Positions 17,899-26,250 of a DNA stretch of 64,000 nt are shown piece by piece. Every line of letters starts with the position of its first letter. Positions within the stretch are counted from its first letter, which is position 1. The notes beneath the pieces are model-generated. The model searched no databases, had not been told where the DNA came from, and was given only the letters and a program-made list of their open reading frames with translations. Origin of the DNA: Planctomycetales bacterium 10988 (GTDB taxonomy: Bacteria; Planctomycetota; Planctomycetia; Pirellulales; Pb10988); contig CP043547.1 in the NCBI GenBank assembly GCA_009664345.1, positions 1,426,001-1,490,000 of the forward strand, read 5' to 3'. Position numbers and translations under genes: made by a program.

Positions 17899-18917
17899 GG
17901 TGGCTCTGTTAAAACCCTTTTATCGGCGATCGGCTAAAATCATGAGGTTATGCGTTAATGTGCGTAGGAGGATTTCTCGACTTTGGGTCCTAGCCTTCTG
18001 AGCGGTCAAGGCAGAACCCCGACGGCGTTTATGTTTCGAAAATCCACTTTCCACCAGGGAATGCTGGCGGTATTGTCGGCAGGAAAAGTGGTCACGCATA
18101 TGGCGGCGGTAGTTCGTTTTCGGTGGACCGGGGGCGTGCCGGGGGTTCAGTGGAATCGCCGTGCTGCGAATGCCCTGTTCATGGCGGCAGAGGACATGAT
18201 TGTGTTCGGCAGCGTACGCCTTGTCGGCCAAGACCCGCCAGGGTTTTGAATTTTCTGCCGCTTGACAGATCGCCGGGGAAAAGTCGGGCGAATGCTGGCT
18301 GGGGCTCTGTCCGGTGACCGCCCCGACAATGAGTTGCGAGGCCGTGTGAAACACCGCGGTCAGCTTCGGCCAGGAGGCTTGCGTGCTGCCTGAGGGATGT
18401 CGGCCGATTCGCTTTTAAAAATGGATCGAGGAATGCCGCGTTTCCAGCCCCATGGAATCTATCGCCGCGGAGTTCTTGGGATCCTCGACGATCAGACCTC
18501 GCTGACGTCCCTGCTGGGCACAGCCAACGAAAAGAATTCTGACCCCCTTTTTCCAGGATTTTTTTGCTCGACATGCCACAAGGTCGAATCATTAGAAACC
18601 TTGCTCAGACCAAGGATTTCCCACAGTTTGGCCCATTCTTGGACGAGCGAAATCACCCCACGAAAATCGGTGCGAAAGAACTTTCGCAGGACGAGCAAGG
18701 CAAAAAGTTGCGGCAAGGTGTAATCGCGTCGCGAGAACTCCCTGGCATACTTCGGCAGCGACCGCCGACCGACTTTGAGTGCTTCTCTGGCGACCGCAAC
18801 GGCGATTTCGTCGTGGCAAATTCTCCTAGTTGGTGGAAGGGAGCGAGTTATGGAACGTAGCATCCGTTTAAATCAATCTCCAAGCAAAGAGCAAATGAAG
18901 TTTTCAACAGAGTCGCC
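17899..18917. mobile_element. Decayed insertion sequence with inverted ends (about 1.02 kb)
   Basis: The ends GGTGGCTCTGTTAAAACC (17899-17916) and the reverse complement of 18900-18917 (GGCGACTCTGTTGAAAAC) match at 15 of 18 positions. The transposase inside is on the minus strand and broken. Its right end joins directly to an IS5-family fragment that has lost its first few bases, so the elements are nested or adjacent insertions. Confidence 0.7.
17920..18863 (-). pseudogene. DDE transposase remnant, frameshifted and with an internal stop
   Basis: The first about 120 residues (LPQLFALLVLRKFFRTD, FRGVISLVQEWAKLWEILGL) are in one frame from 18863. The continuation IDSMGLETRHSSIHF, with the likely first catalytic Asp, is in another frame and is followed at once by an in-frame TAA. 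The rest, WPKLTAVFHTASQLIVGAV to HSLVESGFSKHKRRRGSALTA with a VESG glutamate block, reads on to 17920. One frameshift and one stop make it non-functional. It belongs to the IS4/IS5-like DDE superfamily; I do not assign a subfamily. Confidence 0.8.
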
Positions 18918-19116
18918 TTTGGTCAGAACTGATCTTTGCGAATTTCTCTGATTATGGAGAATGCCCCTTTTTTCCACGGAGGGGACTCGCATAGCTGGCA
19001 GACTTTTGACAGACGAACTTTGGACGGAGATCGAACCCCTCTTTCCGATTTACCGCCGTTCTCACATGGGAGGACGGACCCGGTGCAGAACCGCACGGTC
19101 TTCACCTGCGTCTTCT
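18918..19116 (+). pseudogene. Fragment of an IS5-family element related to the one at 7716-8605
   Basis: TTGGTCAGAACTGATCTTTGCGAATT and the following about 190 bp are closely similar to the right end and 5' transposase part of the intact IS5-family element, in the opposite orientation. The translated piece would include the TDELWTEIEPLFPIYRRSHMGG and QNRTVFTCV blocks with small insertions and deletions. It stops abruptly at about 19116. No catalytic part is present. Confidence 0.8.
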
Positions 19117-19450
19117 AAGGCATAAGCAGTACCGTATCCCCGCCTATGCCGAAGGTCACTTTTTGAGAACAGCTAGTGGAAAAAAGCGGTTGAAAGCCGT
19201 GATTCGGATACAAAAAGGCACCCACTCTGAGAACGACCGTTTTTAAATCGTTTTTCTAAAAAACGAGCCACCAAAATCAAGCCGATCCGAGGCGGCAAAA
19301 AATCAGAACTCCACGTAGAAGCGAGATACCAGCACCATGAGCAAGCGAGGCGAAATACTGAAGTACAACCTGAGCACATCGGGCAAAGACCGGCTCCAGT
19401 GGTTAGACCCAGTTATTGACTTATGTCCTTCTCTCCGTTCAAGTTAAGGG
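19117..19450. other. Intergenic remnant region between insertion sequences
   Basis: About 330 bp with no supported gene. It lies between two insertion-sequence fragments and may itself be unrecognised element sequence; I see no transposase signature in any frame. Confidence 0.3.
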
Positions 19451-20090
19451 ATGAATACCACACGCCAACCCTATCCCAGTGATGTTTCCGACGAGCAATG
19501 GGAGTTTCTCGTCTCCTATCTCACCCTCCTTCGCGACGCCGTTCCGCAGCGGGAGTATCCCTTGCTCGAGCTGTTCATCGGCCTGCGTTATGTCGTGCGA
19601 ACGGGCTGCCAGTGGCTGCTCTTGCCGCATGATTTTCCGCCTTGGACAGCCGTCTATCAGCAGGCCCGTCGCTGGGTGCAGGCCGGGGTGTTCGAGACGA
19701 TTTGCCATGACTTGCGGGTGCTCTTGCGGTTGGCGAGTCAGCGAAACGCGGACCCTTCGGCGGCGGTGCTCGACGGTCGCATGCTGCAATCGACGCCGGA
19801 GAGCGGCCCGCGAAGTGGCTACGATGGACACAAGAAGAAAAAGGGGTAGAAGGTCCATCTTGCCAAGGATACGTTGGGAAATTTGCTGGCATTGAAGATT
19901 ACTGCGGCCAACGAGCACGGGATCGAACTGCAGATCGTGCGGCACCCCGAAGCCAAACGCGGCTTCCTGCTGTTGCCTCGCCGTTGGGTGGTGGAGCGGA
20001 CGTTTGCTTGGCTGGGGCGTTCTCGCCGCCTGGCCCGCGACTACGAACGTCTGGCTAGCCTTCGTGGCAATCCTGCTGGCAAGAATTCTC
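19451..20090 (+). pseudogene. IS5-family transposase remnant (DUF4096-type N-terminus), stop and deletion
   Basis: The first 132 codons read YPSDVSDEQWEFLVSYL, RYVVRTGCQWLLLPHDFPPW, VYQQARRWVQAGVFE, then SAAVLDGRMLQSTPESGPRSGYDGHKKKKG, the typical N-terminus and first catalytic Asp of an IS427-like IS5 transposase. A TAG at 19847-19849 interrupts it. The frame continues as [23 protein letters not shown], then jumps straight to [36 protein letters not shown], so the segment with the second catalytic Asp is deleted. It is a dead copy, of a different lineage from the element at 7716. Confidence 0.85.
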
Positions 20091-20111
20091 ACCGGAGGTA
20101 CATAACAGCCT

Positions 20112-21506
20112 CTAGTCGTTGTTGGAGAGGATCAACATCGGGGATGGTGGTTCCTGAATCAGCGGGCGAACACGCGTTCCGTCGACCAGCGTTGTCTCTG
20201 GAGCAAGCACCACGAGGCTTCCTTCTTCTAGGCCTTCTTTGACTTCTACCCGTTCGTCATTCATCAGGCCGATGTTGAGGGCCTGTTTCGCCGCGGTGCG
20301 ATCCTTCAAGGTGAAAGTTTGCCAATTCCCTGCGGCATCTCGAAAGATCGACGACCTTGCCACGAACAGAGCATTGGGGTTTTCCTCGGTAATAATCCGA
20401 ACGCGAACGCGATATCCGACGCCCAGGCCTCGTTCTGAAGTCAGCTTTGCGATGACCTCCGGGCTTTCAAATCCGATGATGACCTTGACCCGCTGTTGTT
20501 CAACGCCGAGCGAACTCGTCTTCGTAAAACCTTCTGGATAGATACGTTTCACAATTCCTTCAACGGGCTCGGGACCGATCGCCGGACCATAGATCAATAC
20601 ACGATTGCCCACCCGAACTTGTACGACATTTTGACTGAGAATGTCCGATTCTATTTCAAGACGGCTCAGGTCCCCGATTTCCAAAAGTTCCGTTCCTCCG
20701 CTTACAAGTCCTTCATTTTCTCGAAATTTTTCCAAGATCGTCCCTTTGATTGGACTTTTCATACGCCCGCGTTCATTTTCCAGCTGGGCAATTTCCAGCT
20801 GGGCTTCGGCTTCTTGCAGTTCCTTACTCAGCACATCTCCGGTCAGTAATTTTCGATCCATATACTGACGGAGCATTTTCGGCGTGAGGTTTGTCGCTGC
20901 CTGAATCGCAAGCAGGGCGGCATGGGTGAGCAACGTTTGTTGATATTCAACCTTGGCTTCGATCAGCCGGAGTTCCGCATCATTCATCGATTCTTCAGGG
21001 GTTTGCTCTCGTTCAAAGAGAAAATTGATGCGGTCATAATTTTTTTGGGCGTAAGCCTGCTTGGCTTCTCCCACGGTCAGTTGCTGCTCGGAAGCGGCGA
21101 CCGTCTGAGCCATCGACTCCACATACTTTAGTGCCTGCTGAACTCCACTTTCTTCAACCGTGAGATCGTTGTTTTCCACGATGGAGGCTTTGAGCCGAGC
21201 GACCGCCGATTGAGCCTGGCGCAGTTTCGCATCTGAATCCGCTTGCACCACTTGGGCAACAAGCTGGCCTTTTTCGACTTTTTCCCCTTCGTTGACGGTA
21301 ATTTGATCAAGGCGAGCACTGTAAGGCATAGTGATCAGATAAGTTTGTGGAAGTCGTGTCTCCGCCCTTTCATCCACAAATTCGGCGACGGACCCGCGAT
21401 CGACGACGATAACATCAGTGGGAATGCCGCCGTATTGCGATTCATAGAAAAGCCAAGCCCCGAACAGGAGGACCCCTATGGTGATCAAGATGATCCAGAA
21501 ACGCAT
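20112..21506 (-). CDS. HlyD/MacA-type membrane fusion protein (efflux periplasmic adaptor)
   Basis: A 464-residue protein with an N-terminal membrane helix (about 4-22), a lipoyl-like half near residues 55-90 ([24 protein letters not shown]), a long coiled-coil hairpin (about 90-250), the second lipoyl half ([33 protein letters not shown]) and beta-barrel domains after it. It should bridge the inner-membrane permease to an outer-membrane exit. A strong AAGGAG site precedes ATG at 21506. It is the last gene of the ATPase, permease, adaptor operon, 41 bp after the permease. The gene order suggests a MacAB-like tripartite exporter for a lipid, peptide or macrolide-like compound; the outer-membrane channel is not in the window. 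Confidence 0.88.
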   Translation of the reverse strand: MRFWIILITIGVLLFGAWLFYESQYGGIPTDVIVVDRGSVAEFVDERAETRLPQTYLITMPYSARLDQITVNEGEKVEKGQLVAQVVQADSDAKLRQAQSAVARLKASIVENNDLTVEESGVQQALKYVESMAQTVAASEQQLTVGEAKQAYAQKNYDRINFLFEREQTPEESMNDAELRLIEAKVEYQQTLLTHAALLAIQAATNLTPKMLRQYMDRKLLTGDVLSKELQEAEAQLEIAQLENERGRMKSPIKGTILEKFRENEGLVSGGTELLEIGDLSRLEIESDILSQNVVQVRVGNRVLIYGPAIGPEPVEGIVKRIYPEGFTKTSSLGVEQQRVKVIIGFESPEVIAKLTSERGLGVGYRVRVRIITEENPNALFVARSSIFRDAAGNWQTFTLKDRTAAKQALNIGLMNDERVEVKEGLEEGSLVVLAPETTLVDGTRVRPLIQEPPSPMLILSNND

Positions 21507-21547
21507 TACTTCTCCTTCTTAGCTGGTGGGAGAAAGAGAGATTGCCC

Positions 21548-23923
21548 CTACTCTTTCACGTTGAGTTTATCTTGCCAATCAGTCTTGTTGATGGAACGCT
21601 GGACGAAATATTGAGCGGCAAGGGTAAAGATCACTCCCAAGAAAAACGTCATGACAAAGATCCAAAACGGCGTCTTGAGAGGGAATCGCATCATATCAGT
21701 GGCGATCGCGTTGACAGTCGAGTAGGCCAGGAAATACCCAAGCGGCAGACCGATGATCGTCCCCAGCATGCTGACCAAAAATCCTTCCCGAAAGAACATC
21801 AGTCCGACAAACCAAGGCTCATACCCTAGCACGATCAGGGTGGCCACTTCTCTCTGCCGCTCCGCTAAACTTACCAACGCAGCATTGAGCGTACTTCCAA
21901 AAAAGATGGCCCCGGAAAACAAACAGAGCATCGTAATCGCGGCGAGGTTGGCTTGGAGTAACTCGTCTAGTTTGTCGAGGCTCGCCTGCCGCATCCGATA
22001 GCCTGCCAAGGCCGGGAACTTCTTGATTTCTCGTTCAAAGGCTCGCATCATTTCCGGGCGGGGATTGGTCTGAAGCTGCACCTCGGTCATCGCTCTTTCT
22101 TCCCCAACAATCTGACTGAGGTAGCTAATATCCGCATAACACGAGAGTCCAAGATATCCTTCTGAGATACTGATCACAGGCAGTTGTCGAATGGATTGTT
22201 CGCCTCGAACGGGCTTCATCATGACATAATCGCCGGGGCGAAGATGCAATTGATCAGCCAAGGAACGTCCCATCACCAGGCCCATCGGGGGAATTCTCAA
22301 AGGCTTCGCTTCTCGATTTCGAGGCACCGTAAGCTGGGCATTCGGAACGAGCCCGGTGATCGCCGCCCGTTTTTCATGGCTCCCGTTACGAAAATGACAA
22401 CTCACATTAAGCAAGGGTTCCATCCGATCGACGGCGGGAAGGAGGTCGATTTCGTGAAGCACGTCTTGGGAATGCGTATCTTTTAGAGTGATTTGAGCAT
22501 CACTACGATCAACGAGCGAGAATTGAAATTGACTGAGATAATTTAATCCGGTGTTGAGCGAAAGACTGTTAATCAATAAGGCACTGCCCATCGCGGCGGC
22601 AAACAATCCGGCTCCGGTACGGGATCGATGGCGGATTACATTGCGAAACGCCATTCTCCAATGTGGAGTCAGCCGAGACCAGATCAAAGGAAAATGTTCC
22701 AGCCAAACCGCTTTTCCGGTTTGCGGGGCAGGCGGACGCATGGCCTCCGCGGGTTCGAGTTGCAATGCACGCCGGATACTGAAGAAAATTCCAATCACAC
22801 AAAAGATCAGATTGATGGAGAGTGCAGTAAGGTAGGTCTGAGGATGAAAGAGATTGGTAAGGTTCGGAAATTCAAAGACCGTTTGATAGAGCGAGGTCTG
22901 TAGGATCGAAAGAAGATAACCGAAGAAGCAACCAACGACTCCCCCCAGCACTCCCAGGATCAGTCCGAATTTGGCATAGTGGCTCATAACTTCATAATCG
23001 GAAGCCCCCAAGGCCTTCATGGTGCCGACGATCGTTCGTTGTTGTTCGATCATTCGCCCCATCAGAACATTCAGAATCAATGCGGCGACGGTCAGGAAAA
23101 TCCCCGGCAGCACATAGCTGAACTTGCTGAGTTGGTCGATTTCCGTGCTGATGACTTGATGGGAAACCTGATCTTTCCGAGGAGTCGTTGAGAAAACGCC
23201 ATAATCTTCAAGATGTGTTTCAATCCGATCTAAATACCGGTCGGGGTACTGACGGGCCTCGGGCGACATTAACCCGACGATTTCGTTACAGGCCCCTTCG
23301 TAATTCATCAGGTCTTCGAGAAAGCGGCGTTTGGCATAAAGGATGCCGAACCGAGTGGGGTCCGGAATGATCTCGCCGGGTGCGGCCACGTACAGAAACT
23401 CGCTGCTCGCAACCGTTCCCACCACAAAAAGCGATTGCAACCGATTATTCACGATCACCTTGACGGTCGAACCAGGATAGATCGAATGGGCTTTAGCGAA
23501 CGCATTATTAACGAGAACTTCTTCTTCTCGATCGTTGGTAAAATATTCGCCACGTTGAATTAGCACATCGTTGAGGATCGGTTGTCGCATCTCCGGCAAA
23601 GAGATCAACTGCCCGTTGATGGGCCGCGAGACATTCGGAAGGTCGATGGTGATATTCGATTTGAGTCGCGTTTGAACTCGTACAATGCCGGGGAGATTTT
23701 CAATTGCTTGGGCATCGGGAATCGGGGCCTTGTTGAGACTGACCCAAAAATCGGCCATGCGGCAGTCGCTGTAATAATCGATTTGGGCCACGGTCAGATT
23801 TTGATAACTATTGCCCAGCGTGACAAAGCACATAATGCCGATCGCCATGATCGCGGCAATGGCGGCCATCAGCCCGCCCGTCTGGTGAAAGTCTCGGAAG
23901 AGTTTGCGATCCAGAATCTTCAC
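21548..23923 (-). CDS. FtsX-like ABC transporter permease, duplicated domain form
   Basis: A 791-residue permease with one N-terminal helix (about 17-36), a large periplasmic MacB-like domain (about 40-260), three central helices (about 265-385 region, FSYVLPGIFLTVAALILNVLMGRM onward), a second helix and periplasmic domain (about 430-650), and three C-terminal helices (about 660-780). The FtsX core motif region TIVGTMKALGASDYEV and its repeat VATLIVLGYEPWFV are both present. Start is GTG at 23923, overlapping the ATPase stop as GTGA, so translation is coupled. It forms the transmembrane part of the exporter with the ATPase just upstream. Confidence 0.9.
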   Translation of the reverse strand: MKILDRKLFRDFHQTGGLMAAIAAIMAIGIMCFVTLGNSYQNLTVAQIDYYSDCRMADFWVSLNKAPIPDAQAIENLPGIVRVQTRLKSNITIDLPNVSRPINGQLISLPEMRQPILNDVLIQRGEYFTNDREEEVLVNNAFAKAHSIYPGSTVKVIVNNRLQSLFVVGTVASSEFLYVAAPGEIIPDPTRFGILYAKRRFLEDLMNYEGACNEIVGLMSPEARQYPDRYLDRIETHLEDYGVFSTTPRKDQVSHQVISTEIDQLSKFSYVLPGIFLTVAALILNVLMGRMIEQQRTIVGTMKALGASDYEVMSHYAKFGLILGVLGGVVGCFFGYLLSILQTSLYQTVFEFPNLTNLFHPQTYLTALSINLIFCVIGIFFSIRRALQLEPAEAMRPPAPQTGKAVWLEHFPLIWSRLTPHWRMAFRNVIRHRSRTGAGLFAAAMGSALLINSLSLNTGLNYLSQFQFSLVDRSDAQITLKDTHSQDVLHEIDLLPAVDRMEPLLNVSCHFRNGSHEKRAAITGLVPNAQLTVPRNREAKPLRIPPMGLVMGRSLADQLHLRPGDYVMMKPVRGEQSIRQLPVISISEGYLGLSCYADISYLSQIVGEERAMTEVQLQTNPRPEMMRAFEREIKKFPALAGYRMRQASLDKLDELLQANLAAITMLCLFSGAIFFGSTLNAALVSLAERQREVATLIVLGYEPWFVGLMFFREGFLVSMLGTIIGLPLGYFLAYSTVNAIATDMMRFPLKTPFWIFVMTFFLGVIFTLAAQYFVQRSINKTDWQDKLNVKE

Positions 23924-24630
23924 CAGACAATCTCCTCGGGATCGAGGGGATGTTCGTTCACGGTCGATTCCACGATCTCTCCGGAACGCAATCGCACTAC
24001 CCGATCCGCCATGTCTCCGATCGCCCCGTTATGGGTAATGACAATGATCGTCATGTTGAGATCGCGATTGACCGTTCGCAACAGGGCAAGAATGCGTTTG
24101 CCCGTTTCAAAATCCAAGGCCCCGGTTGGCTCGTCACAAAGGAGGAGTCGCGGCTTTTTTGCCAAAGCCCTGGCGATCGCAACCCGCTGTTGTTCGCCCC
24201 CTGAAAGCTGCGAAGGGAAGTGTTCCTTGCGTTCGCCCAGTCCGACCATCTCCAAGGCTTCTCCTGGATCAAGGGGATTCGGCGACATTTCAGAAGCCAG
24301 GGCAACGTTTTCTTCCGCGGTCAGGGTCGAGATCAAATTGTAAAGTTGAAAGACAAACCCCACAATTTTCCGGCGGAAGGCGGCTAGTTTTCGCTTTCCT
24401 AGGCTTGAAAGTTCCTCTCCGGCAATCTCGACGGAACCGGCGTTCGGCTGATCCAAGCCTCCGATCAAGTTCAACATCGTCGTCTTGCCGGAACCACTCG
24501 GTCCAACGATGACGAGAAATTCCCCTTCGGAAACCTCCAAATTGACCTTTTTCAAAACGGGAACACTGACTTCTCCCATCTTGTAGGTGCGTTCGACATC
24601 GGCCAATTTCACAAGCACGTTTTTTGGCAT
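23920..24630 (-). CDS. ABC transporter ATP-binding protein (LolD/MacB class)
   Basis: From ATG at 24630 the product has 236 residues: Walker A GPSGSGKTT, Q-loop FVFQLYNLISTLTAEENV, signature LSGGEQQRVAIARALAKKP, Walker B LLLCDEPTGALD and switch histidine VITHN, all in the order and spacing of the LolD/MacB family. An in-frame extension to 24729 is unlikely because it would add an unrelated N-terminus. It powers the FtsX-type permease encoded with a 4-bp overlap. Directly upstream on the same strand is the ECF sigma factor gene, 143 bp away. Confidence 0.95.
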   Translation of the reverse strand: MPKNVLVKLADVERTYKMGEVSVPVLKKVNLEVSEGEFLVIVGPSGSGKTTMLNLIGGLDQPNAGSVEIAGEELSSLGKRKLAAFRRKIVGFVFQLYNLISTLTAEENVALASEMSPNPLDPGEALEMVGLGERKEHFPSQLSGGEQQRVAIARALAKKPRLLLCDEPTGALDFETGKRILALLRTVNRDLNMTIIVITHNGAIGDMADRVVRLRSGEIVESTVNEHPLDPEEIVW

Positions 24631-24773
24631 AGCGAATCTTTTAAGGCAAGATGAAGGAAGGCAGGGTGCAAGGGCTTCTGCGAGCGATCTTAAGATCCAT
24701 TGGATAACAAGCTTAGCCAGCCTTTGCAAGGTGGCAGATTGCCGCAGAGCGCGACGGTGGTTAAGCGGGGCAG

Positions 24774-25346
24774 TTAAGAAGGGAGGTCTTCCGGGGAAAA
24801 GTCGGCTGCCAAGATTTCTTTCAATCGCTGACGAGCGCGGAAGAGACGGCTACGTACGGTGCCGACGGCCAGGTCAAGGACTTCAGCAATCTCCTCGTAT
24901 CGCAACCCATCCATCTCTTTCAAGACTAAAATGTGCCGATGTTCGTCGCTGAGTTGTTGTAAAGCTTGCTGCACAAGTTCAACGCGTTGTGCTTGATCAA
25001 GTTGCCCTTCGGGTCCGTCCTGAGGATCACTTGGGTCGGGAGTCGTTTTGTCTTTCGGTTGATCTGCTTCCAGAAGAGGCCGTTTTTTTCGCAGATGGCT
25101 CATCGCCTGATTGTACGCAATCCGATGGAGCCAAGTGTAAAAAGTACTTTTTCCTTGAAACGTTTCCAATTTCACAAAGGCTTGAACGAAGGCCTCTTGG
25201 GCCAGATCGCGGGCGTCTTCCGGCTTCCCGGTAATCTGAATCAGTGTACGATAGAGCCGATCTTGATATTTGCGCACCAAGTGGCAGAAGGCGTCAGGTT
25301 TTCCGCCTAATGCTTCGCGTACCCATTCTTGATCATCCTTGCTCAC
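24774..25346 (-). CDS. ECF-type RNA polymerase sigma factor
   Basis: A 190-residue sigma factor starting at GTG 25346. Region 2 (about 22-90) has RKYQDRLYRTLIQITGKPEDARDLAQEAFVQAFVKL and STFYTWLHRIAYNQAMSHLRKKRP; region 4 (about 120-180) has LSDEHRHILVLKEMDGLRYEEIAEVLDLAVGTVRSRLFRARQRLKE. No anti-sigma factor gene follows; the next gene is the exporter ATPase 143 bp downstream on the same strand. The sigma factor may control that exporter or its own promoter, but this is inference. The long 5' gap holds a small hairpin. Confidence 0.92.
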   Translation of the reverse strand: MSKDDQEWVREALGGKPDAFCHLVRKYQDRLYRTLIQITGKPEDARDLAQEAFVQAFVKLETFQGKSTFYTWLHRIAYNQAMSHLRKKRPLLEADQPKDKTTPDPSDPQDGPEGQLDQAQRVELVQQALQQLSDEHRHILVLKEMDGLRYEEIAEVLDLAVGTVRSRLFRARQRLKEILAADFSPEDLPS

Positions 25347-25721
25347 AGTGATTTCAATCCGCGGCAGTCCCGTTCCCCTGATAATTTACGACCTTTCGAG
25401 GGTGAATCTCCTGGCGTTTCCTTTTGACGTTTTACAACCTCGCGTGGCGTCAAAAGAGGTAAATTCAAAAGCAAACCACCCTAAGGTTTGCTATCATCCC
25501 ACTCAGAAAGAACCTTGTCAAATAGCCAGAAAGGCAGTCTCCGTGCCAATGGCCATTTTTTTTGGAATCTTTTTCACACCAAATTGGAGAACGCATCAAA
25601 ATTTGCCGATAAACTGCAAGCCGAATCATCTCTGCGACGGGACCAATCTCGTACTTCAGTGTATTGTTATTAGGATGAAACAATTTCCTCTTTTCCTTTC
25701 TAGGGATAAGGATGGGGCCAA
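25347..25721. promoter_or_regulatory. Divergent intergenic region (375 bp) with an 8-bp inverted repeat
   Basis: Separates the sigma factor (minus) from the DksA-like gene (plus), so both promoters are probably here. AGCAAACC at 25470-25477 and GGTTTGCT at 25485-25492 form a perfect inverted repeat around 7 bases, a possible operator or leader hairpin. AAGGAT just before 25722 is the ribosome site for the plus-strand gene. Confidence 0.4.
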
Positions 25722-26156
25722 ATGGATCGCCAAGATGCGATTGAACAGTTAGCACAATTACTCCGGCGGCGTCGGGATGCCCTCAATCAGGCACTCGATG
25801 GGGATAGCAGCTTGTTGGAAGAAATGGCGGAAGAACTCGATGGAGATATCGTCGACTTTGCTTCTGACTCCGCCAGTCATGAAGTCAATTCCCAACTTGC
25901 GGCGGCACAGCGTGAAGAGATCAGTGCCATTGAAGATACTTTTAAGCGAATGAAATTGGGAAGTTACGGGCTTTGCGAACATTGCGATGCCAAGGTTCCC
26001 ATGCCGCGACTCGAAGCACTTCCCTATACCACCACCTGTATTCGTTGTGCTCAAGCGATCGAGGAAGGATTGCTCGACGACGAAGATTCCCTGACTTCGC
26101 TGCCTTATCCCGATCCCCATTCTTCCTATGGAGACGTGGAGTACTACGAGGCTTAA
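25722..26156 (+). CDS. DksA/TraR-type C4 zinc finger protein
   Basis: A 144-residue protein with a helical N-terminal part (about 1-80) and a zinc finger C85-x2-C88 ... C106-x2-C109 in GLCEHCDAKVPMPRLEALPYTTTCIRCAQ. This is the DksA/TraR zinc-binding fold; proteins of this type often bind the RNA polymerase secondary channel and tune transcription in stress. The two N-terminal acidic helices (EELDGDIVDFAS) fit the coiled-coil tip region. The C-terminal acidic tail is not part of the core family. It is monocistronic and ends at a terminator shared with the convergent lgt gene. Confidence 0.85.
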   Translation: MDRQDAIEQLAQLLRRRRDALNQALDGDSSLLEEMAEELDGDIVDFASDSASHEVNSQLAAAQREEISAIEDTFKRMKLGSYGLCEHCDAKVPMPRLEALPYTTTCIRCAQAIEEGLLDDEDSLTSLPYPDPHSSYGDVEYYEA

Positions 26157-26198
26157 ACCGAACAGAATCCACGAAGTGCGCGATGTTGAAAAGAAGTG

Positions 26199-26242
26199 GA
26201 AAAGGGCAAGGCCGACGCTGACGCGGTGTTGCCTTTTTGCAT
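26199..26242. terminator. Intrinsic terminator between convergent genes
   Basis: AAAAGGGCAAGGCCG and CGGTGTTGCCTTTTT form an imperfect stem with a T run on the plus strand and A run at the start, so it can end transcription from both sides. It lies between the DksA-like gene and the minus-strand Lgt homologue. Confidence 0.6.
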
Positions 26243-26250
26243 GCGCGGAA

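Noticed and set aside
19439-20092. 217-codon minus-strand frame across the IS5-type remnant
   Set aside because: It is the shadow of a high-GC transposase frame on the other strand and has no family signature.
23582-24343. 253-codon plus-strand frame over the ABC genes
   Set aside because: Lies antisense to the confirmed ATPase and permease genes and shows no family pattern.
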